64,000 nucleotides of DNA, taken from Sphingomonas citri (lineage in GTDB: Bacteria > Pseudomonadota > Alphaproteobacteria > Sphingomonadales > Sphingomonadaceae). The notes under the pieces were generated by a model. That model saw only the letters and a program-made list of their open reading frames with translations, was not told the origin of the DNA and did not search any database. A program made the position numbers and the translations under genes. Where the stretch lies: positions 124,001-188,000 of the forward strand of contig NZ_JAHXZN010000003.1 in NCBI RefSeq assembly GCF_019429485.1, in the 5' to 3' direction. How positions within the stretch are numbered: position 1 is the first letter of the stretch; each line of letters begins with the position of its first letter. Shown here one piece after another: positions 59,122-64,000 of this stretch.

Positions 59122-59434
59122 TGGTCGGCCCGTCGGCGCACCAAGGATCACGCTCGGCCACTAATCGACCACCTGATATCGGATTTCCATTCATCTCCAT
59201 CTTCGAAGCCTTCCGGGCGTTCGGCGCAGCTGCCCAACTGGCCTGATCAGGCAGATACGACACATGCTGGCGGGTGCGGCGGCGGAGCGCGCGGTCCGGC
59301 TTCAGCGCTTAACCGTGCAAAGCCATCGGGGTGACACTCTCGGATCATTCTGCCGTGGGGATAGTGCGAGGAGGTGACAGTCGCGGCGCGCGCGGGCACT
59401 GCGGTGCCATGTCTCGCCCCGCCCTTCAGCGCAC
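59122..59434. other. 313-nt space between the accessory segment and the ClC gene
   Basis: No gene, repeat or RNA is recognised. It marks the change from the lower-GC segment back to high-GC sequence. Confidence 0.5.
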
Positions 59435-61186
59435 GTGATCGCGCGCGATCTACGCCGATGGCCCGCCTGGTCGCGCTGGTTCGGCGCGCGCGTCCGCTCG
59501 GTCGAGCTGTTGTTCGTGCTGGTCGCGGTGGTGGTCGGCATGGGTGCGGGGCTGCTCACGGTGGTGCAGGGTGCGCTGGCGCGGGCGCTCCAGCACCTGC
59601 TCTACCGCCTGCCCGACGACCTGCGGCTCAGCGGTGTGCCCGCGCTCGACGGGTGGCAGCTGCTCGTGCTGCCGCTCGGCGGCGCCGTGCTGGTGGCGTT
59701 CAATCGGCTGGTCGGGGCGCGGCGCCGCTCGCTGGTCGACGCGGTCGAGGCCAACGCGCTGCACGGCGGGCAGCTCTCCGCGCGCGACAGCGCCATCGTC
59801 TCGGGCCAGACGATCCTGTCGAACGGCTTCGGTGCCTCGGTCGGGTTGGAGGCGGCCTATGCGCAGCTCGGCGGGCTGATCGCCTCGGCGAGCGGGCGTT
59901 GGCTGGCGCTGCGCCGGATCGACGTCCGTACGCTGGTGGGGGCAGGCGCGGGGGCGGCGATCGCCGCGGCGTTCGGCGCACCGCTGGCGGGTGCTTTCTA
60001 CGCCTTCGAGGTCGTCATCGGCGCTTACACCCCCGCCGCGATTGCACCGGTGGTGGCTGCCGCGCTCGCAGGATCGCAAGTGGCGCAGCGGCTCGGCACG
60101 GTGCCCTATATCGTCGCGGTGGAGCGCGGCCCGGCGATCCATAGCTTCGGTTACCTGGTCTACGGCGTACTCGGCGTGCTGTGCGCGCTGGTCGGCATCG
60201 CGATCATGCGCTCGGTCGGCGCGGTCGAGGCGCAGACGCGCGCGCGCTTGCCCGCGTGGAGCCGTCCGGTGATTGGCGGCGCGCTGTTGGCGGGGCTGGC
60301 GGCGGTGTCGCCCCAGGTCCTGTCCGCGGGGCACAGCGCGCTCCACCTCGATATCACCGCGTCGGTGCCGCTCGCCTTCGTGGCCACGATCCTGCTGACC
60401 AAGGCGCTGGCGTCGATCGTCTCGCTCGGTTTCGGTTACCGCGGCGGACTGTTCTTCGCCTCGCTGTTCCTAGGTACGCTGGTGGGCCATCTGTACGCCG
60501 GCGCGCTCGGCTGGGTGGCGGGGGAGTCGATCCTCGACCCAGGCAATGCCGCGATGGTGGGCATGGCGGCGCTGGCGGTGGCGGTGATCGGCGCGCCCTT
60601 CACCATGACGATGCTGGTGCTCGAGGCGACGGGCAATTTCAGCCTCACCGGCGCGGTGCTGGCGGCGAGCCTGGTGTCGTCGACGATCGTTCGTCAGTTC
60701 TTCGGTTATTCCTTCTCGACGTGGCGTCTCCACCTGCGCGGCGAGACGATCCGCAGCGCGCGCGACGTCGGCTGGGTCAAGGCCCTCACCGCCGGGCGCA
60801 TGATGCGGCGGCAGCCCAACATGGTCGCGGGCAGCACCGGCGCTGCCGAGTTTCGTCGTCGCTTCCCGCTCGGCTCGACCAAGCGCGTGATCGTCCTCGA
60901 CGAGGGCGGCCGTTACGCCGGGATCGTCGACCCCGTCGCGGCGCATGACGGCGGGGTCGACGACGACACACCGGTGCTCACGTTGGTGCAGGGACGCGGC
61001 GAGGTGCTGCGCCCGGAGATGGACATCCGCGCGGTGATGGCGTGCTTCGATGCGGCGCAGCGCGAGGAGCTGGCGGTGGTGGACGAGGGCGGCAGGGTAC
61101 TCGGCCTGCTCACGGAGGCGCACGTGCGGCGGCGTTACGGCGAGGAGCTGGAGAAAAGTCAGCGCGAGCTGTTCGGCGAGGTGTGA
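59435..61186 (+). CDS. ClC-family chloride channel/antiporter with C-terminal CBS domains
   Basis: A 583-residue ClC protein with about 10-12 spans: SNGFGASVGLEAAYAQLGG holds the gating-glutamate region (GLEAA replaces the usual GxEGP), and GYRGGLFFASLFLGTLVGHLYAGALGW is the second pore region. Residues 460-575 contain two CBS modules (VIVLDEGGRYAGIVD, LAVVDEGGRVLGLLTEAHVRRR). The first pore motif GSGIP is not evident. It likely moves chloride, with the CBS part binding nucleotides. The start is GTG at 59435 without a good ribosome site. It overlaps the convergent kinase gene by 28 nt. Confidence 0.88.
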   Translation: MIARDLRRWPAWSRWFGARVRSVELLFVLVAVVVGMGAGLLTVVQGALARALQHLLYRLPDDLRLSGVPALDGWQLLVLPLGGAVLVAFNRLVGARRRSLVDAVEANALHGGQLSARDSAIVSGQTILSNGFGASVGLEAAYAQLGGLIASASGRWLALRRIDVRTLVGAGAGAAIAAAFGAPLAGAFYAFEVVIGAYTPAAIAPVVAAALAGSQVAQRLGTVPYIVAVERGPAIHSFGYLVYGVLGVLCALVGIAIMRSVGAVEAQTRARLPAWSRPVIGGALLAGLAAVSPQVLSAGHSALHLDITASVPLAFVATILLTKALASIVSLGFGYRGGLFFASLFLGTLVGHLYAGALGWVAGESILDPGNAAMVGMAALAVAVIGAPFTMTMLVLEATGNFSLTGAVLAASLVSSTIVRQFFGYSFSTWRLHLRGETIRSARDVGWVKALTAGRMMRRQPNMVAGSTGAAEFRRRFPLGSTKRVIVLDEGGRYAGIVDPVAAHDGGVDDDTPVLTLVQGRGEVLRPEMDIRAVMACFDAAQREELAVVDEGGRVLGLLTEAHVRRRYGEELEKSQRELFGEV

Positions 61187-62544
61187 TCCACCGGGGCAGG
61201 GCAAATCAGTTGTACGCTGCTCTCCCCCTCGACGAAGTGCAGCCTAAAGCCGTGCAAGTCAGCGATCCCTTTGACCATGGCCAAGCCGAGACCAGCACCG
61301 CGGACGACCCCTGGGCTGCGATACGCTCGCTGCGTCACCAGCGACCGCTCGCTGACGGCTATGCCTTCGCCGTCGTCCCGCACCGTGATGATCCCCGCCG
61401 TGTCGCGCCGGTCGAGCTCGACCGAGACACGCCCCAGCGCGGGACCAAATTTGACCGAATTATCGATGAGATTGGCGACAGCCTCCATCAGCAGGCTCGG
61501 ATCGCCCCGAACTTCGACGCCGGCGTGGACCAGGCAGACGAGCGTGACCCCCCGGTCTTCCGCCATCGGTCGATGCAGATCACAGGCGTCCTCGACGAGA
61601 CGTGCCAGATCGACCTGCGTGAAGCGACTGCGGCGTTCGTGATCCTCCAGCTCGCGCAGTCGGAGCAGCGCGGCGACGACACCGAGCAGCGCGTCGATCT
61701 CAGCCAGCGCGCGCTCCATCACCCGCTCGAAGGCGCCTCGATCACTCGCCTCCCGCAGTCCTCGCTCGAGGCCGGCGCGCAGCCGCGTCAGCGGGGTACG
61801 CAGCTGGTGCGCGATGTCGTCACCGATGCCCCGCACGTCCGCGACGAGCAGCTGAAGCCGATCGAGCATCGCGTTGACCTGAGCCCACAGCAGCCCGACA
61901 CTGTCGGGGCGACGACTGACCGGCAGCCGCTCGCGCAAGTCACCCGCGACGATCCGCGCTGTCAGCCGCCGCACCGCATCGACCTGGCGCGCCGCGCGCC
62001 GCCCCAGCATCAATCCAACCCCCAACGCGAGCAGCAGCCCCGGCGCGAGCGCCAGCAGCAGCGAGCGCCATACCAGCCGCAGCGCCTCCTCGGCGTCGTC
62101 TAGATCGACCCCGGTGAGCAGCCGTGTGCCGTCGGGCATCGCACATACCGTCAGCCGCGCGACGTCGCTGGTCCGCCCGGGCAGCTCGGTCGGCGCGACC
62201 GCGGCGACGATCGAGCGCCCGACGCCGCTCGCCGCCGGTAGCCGCGCGACGTTGCCCGCGATCAGCCGGCCGCGCGCGTCGAACAGCGCGAGGAACTGCT
62301 CGCGGTGGATGTCGCGGCTGAGCCGCTCGCGCAGTTCCTCGGGCCGTTCCTCGGCCGGAGTCAGCGCGAAGAAGGTGCAGTCGTCGGCGAGCCCGTGCTC
62401 GATCGCGCGGCGGTGATTGTCGTTCGCGAAGCCCCAGAAGATCGCGGTGAGGACGAGCGACTGGAAGACCAGCATCGCCGCCAGCGCTCCGCCCCAGCGC
62501 CAGCCGGTGCGCGCGACCGGATCAGCCCGGAACATCGAATACAT
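61159..62544 (-). CDS. Two-component sensor histidine kinase
   Basis: A 461-residue membrane kinase: a first span (ALAAMLVFQSLVLTAIFWGF), a periplasmic domain of about 120 residues, a second span (LLLALAPGLLLALGVGLML), HAMP, HisKA with His246 in DDIAHQLRTPL and an ATPase domain (NLIDNSVKFGP, DDGEGI, GAGLGLAMVKGI). It overlaps the upstream regulator gene by 23 nt and is its partner. Divergence from a TolC-type gene suggests sensing of metal or envelope stress. Confidence 0.92.
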   Translation of the reverse strand: MYSMFRADPVARTGWRWGGALAAMLVFQSLVLTAIFWGFANDNHRRAIEHGLADDCTFFALTPAEERPEELRERLSRDIHREQFLALFDARGRLIAGNVARLPAASGVGRSIVAAVAPTELPGRTSDVARLTVCAMPDGTRLLTGVDLDDAEEALRLVWRSLLLALAPGLLLALGVGLMLGRRAARQVDAVRRLTARIVAGDLRERLPVSRRPDSVGLLWAQVNAMLDRLQLLVADVRGIGDDIAHQLRTPLTRLRAGLERGLREASDRGAFERVMERALAEIDALLGVVAALLRLRELEDHERRSRFTQVDLARLVEDACDLHRPMAEDRGVTLVCLVHAGVEVRGDPSLLMEAVANLIDNSVKFGPALGRVSVELDRRDTAGIITVRDDGEGIAVSERSLVTQRAYRSPGVVRGAGLGLAMVKGIADLHGFRLHFVEGESSVQLICPAPVDHTSPNSSR

Positions 62545-63205
62545 AACCTTGCCCGCGCACGTTCCGGATGAGCGCGGGCTCGCCCTCGCCGTCGACCTTG
62601 CGGCGCAGCCGGCCCATATGGACGTCGACGACGTTGCTGTTGGGCTCGAACGTATAGCCCCATACGTCCTGCAGCAGCATCGAGCGCGTCACGATCCTCC
62701 CCGGTCGCCGCGCCAGATAGTCGAGCAGCTTGAGCTCGCGCGGCAGCAGCCCCAGGAGTCGTCCGGCGCGCGTGGCGGTGCCGCCGAGCAGGTCGAGGTC
62801 GAGCGGACCGACGATCAGCCGCGTCGCGCGCCCTTCCTCGGGGCGGCGCAGCAGCGCCTCCAGCCGCGCCGCCAGCTCGACCAGCGCGAACGGCTTGGGC
62901 AGGTAGTCGTCCCCGCCCGCGCGCAGACCGCGCACCCGGTCGTCGAGGCTGCCCAGCGCGCTCAGCACCAGCGCGGGCGTGCGGCGTCCCTCGGCGCGCA
63001 GAGCGGCGATCAGGTCCAGCCCGTCGCCGTCCGGGAGCTGCCGGTCGACGATCATCGCATCGATCGCGCTCTCGCGCATCGCCTCGGCCGCGCCAGCCAG
63101 CGTGGTGCGGTGGAGTGCCTCATGGCCGGCGGCGGCGAGTTCCAGCAGGATCTCGGTCGCCGTGCCGGCGTCGTCCTCGAGGAGCAGGATCCGCGTCACG
63201 CGCAT
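62522..63205 (-). CDS. OmpR-family response regulator
   Basis: A 227-residue regulator: receiver with Asp54 (IVDRQLP; QLP replaces the more usual RMP) and Lys in LPKPFALVEL, then an OmpR winged helix (LPRELKLLDYLARRPGRIVTRSMLLQDVWGYTFEPNSNVVDVHMGRLRRKVD). It resembles CzcR/CusR-type metal regulators. It is the first gene of the regulator-kinase operon and divergent from the efflux gene. Confidence 0.93.
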   Translation of the reverse strand: MRVTRILLLEDDAGTATEILLELAAAGHEALHRTTLAGAAEAMRESAIDAMIVDRQLPDGDGLDLIAALRAEGRRTPALVLSALGSLDDRVRGLRAGGDDYLPKPFALVELAARLEALLRRPEEGRATRLIVGPLDLDLLGGTATRAGRLLGLLPRELKLLDYLARRPGRIVTRSMLLQDVWGYTFEPNSNVVDVHMGRLRRKVDGEGEPALIRNVRGQGYVFDVPG

Positions 63206-63246
63206 GGATGTGCGTCCGACCGGCGCCGTGAATCAACTGAATAGCA

Positions 63247-63261
63247 GTTCAGATTCTGAAC
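63247..63261. promoter_or_regulatory. Candidate operator palindrome for the two-component regulator
   Basis: GTTCAGATTCTGAAC is a perfect 7-bp inverted repeat around one central base, in the 125-nt space between the regulator gene and the efflux gene. OmpR-type regulators of metal efflux bind such sites to drive divergent operons. The assignment rests on position. Confidence 0.5.
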
Positions 63262-63330
63262 CGGGATTTAGTCGACGGTACCCCCACCGCGCCGCTAGCA
63301 GGGAGCGGGGCGAAGGAACGGAGGTGATCG

Positions 63331-64000
63331 ATGCGCCGTATCGCGCTCGCAATGCTGGGTTGCCTCTCCCTGCCCGCGCTGGCGTCGGCCTCGCCGGCGA
63401 TGGCGCAGACGGTCGCCGCACCGGCCGTCTCGCTCGACGCGCTCGCGCGCGATGTCGTCGCCAACAATCCCGAGCGGCAATATTACGAGCGCCAGATCGC
63501 CACCGCGCGGGTCGAGCAGCAGGCGGCGAGCCGCTGGGCCAATCCCGAGGCGGTGGTCGAGTTCGGCCAGCGCCGCGCGCAGGACGTGACCAGCGGCGCG
63601 CTCACCGGCGAGGGCGTGACCTACGCGGTCTCGGTGGTGCAGCCGATCGAGTTCGGCGGCCGCATCGCGCTGCGCCGCGCCATCGCCGAGCGTCAGCTGG
63701 GGCTCGCCGAGCTGGGCTTGCGCCAGTTCGACGCGACGCTGACGGCGCGCGCGCGCTCGCTCGGCTACGGCCTGTTCGCCGCCGACGAGAAAGCCGCCGC
63801 GGCGCGCACCGTGGCGACGCGGATGCGCACGCTGGCGCGCGTGATCGTGTCGCGCGATCCGGCCGGCCCCTCCCCCGTGCTCGAGGCGACCGCGCTGGAA
63901 GCCGGCGCGGTGAGTGCCGAGCGCACCGCCGCCGCGGCCGACGCCGACGCCAACTCGATCCTGTACGAGCTCAACCAGCTGCGCGCCCAGCCCTTCGCGG
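63331..64000 (+). CDS. TolC-family outer-membrane efflux protein (CzcC/CusC-like), 3' end beyond the right edge
   Basis: The first 223 residues of a TolC/OEP protein: signal peptide (1-25), then VSLDALARDVVANNPERQYYERQIATARVEQQAASRWANPEAVVEFGQRR and VVQPIEFGGRIALRRAIAERQLGLAELGLR, the paired long helices of efflux outer-membrane factors. A GGAGGTG site precedes the ATG. Together with the divergent two-component genes it probably begins an RND metal-efflux operon whose remaining genes lie to the right. Confidence 0.88.
   Translation, partial: MRRIALAMLGCLSLPALASASPAMAQTVAAPAVSLDALARDVVANNPERQYYERQIATARVEQQAASRWANPEAVVEFGQRRAQDVTSGALTGEGVTYAVSVVQPIEFGGRIALRRAIAERQLGLAELGLRQFDATLTARARSLGYGLFAADEKAAAARTVATRMRTLARVIVSRDPAGPSPVLEATALEAGAVSAERTAAAADADANSILYELNQLRAQPFA

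Overview
The window is high-GC, gene-dense chromosomal DNA that most resembles a sphingomonad (Alphaproteobacteria, Sphingomonas or a close relative). Supporting signs are the rpmF-plsX-fabH-ihfA-merR block typical of alphaproteobacteria, an HWE-family sensor kinase paired with a lone receiver, PAS-rich hybrid kinases, a TonB receptor with a sulfatase partner, CarD, PhaR, and plant-type GshA. This placement comes from gene content only. I saw no rRNA gene, intact tRNA gene, CRISPR array, transposase or integrase.

Layout. 0-6.8 kb: an aspartate aminotransferase cut by the left edge, a fused PabB-PabC, an MBL-fold hydrolase, then L32-PlsX-FabH-IhfA-MerR. 6.8-8.3 kb: organic-peroxide defence (OhrR, Ohr) and a glyoxalase I gene broken by a frameshift. 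8.3-13.2 kb: a minus-strand run of argH, a small lipoprotein, lysA, a shortened siroheme synthase and a ZntB/CorA transporter, with a TlpA-like thioredoxin lipoprotein read divergently from argH. 13.9-17.1 kb: a lactonase-fold protein and an HWE kinase with its receiver. 17-30 kb: mostly exported enzymes, namely an alpha-amino-acid ester hydrolase, a NIPSNAP protein, a class A beta-lactamase-like protein, an M13 peptidase, two GIN-domain proteins, a sulfatase and a TonB receptor; CarD lies among them. 30-48 kb: a SixA-like phosphatase, a DinG/XPD-type helicase, sucC, etfBA, a COG2509 flavoprotein, rsmE, gshA, a PDZ aspartyl protease, a secreted methyltransferase-like protein, phaR with a short PhaC-like hydrolase, and alr. 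48-55 kb: an AmpG-serine hydrolase pair, a receiver, an SDR enzyme, and a 1,033-residue hybrid kinase that begins with a ParD-like ribbon-helix-helix.

55.3-59.4 kb looks accessory. It is looser and visibly less GC-rich, and it carries a 3' fragment of tRNA-Val(GAC). To the right of that fragment lie an SRPBCC-ArsR pair and an Rrf2 regulator divergent from a thioredoxin-reductase-like flavoprotein. From 59.4 kb the sequence returns to the host style with a ClC channel, then a two-component system divergent from a TolC-type efflux protein cut by the right edge, most likely a metal-efflux locus.

Several intergenic spaces hold palindromic repeats. Five copies of a roughly 98-nt inverted repeat and four longer elements of two other types lie between genes; three of the roughly 98-nt copies sit between convergent genes.

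The observations most worth following are the ParD-kinase fusion, the tRNA-marked accessory segment, the beta-lactamase-like protein with an ExxLQ omega loop, the AmpG-serine hydrolase operon, the shortened CysG, and the frameshift in gloA.
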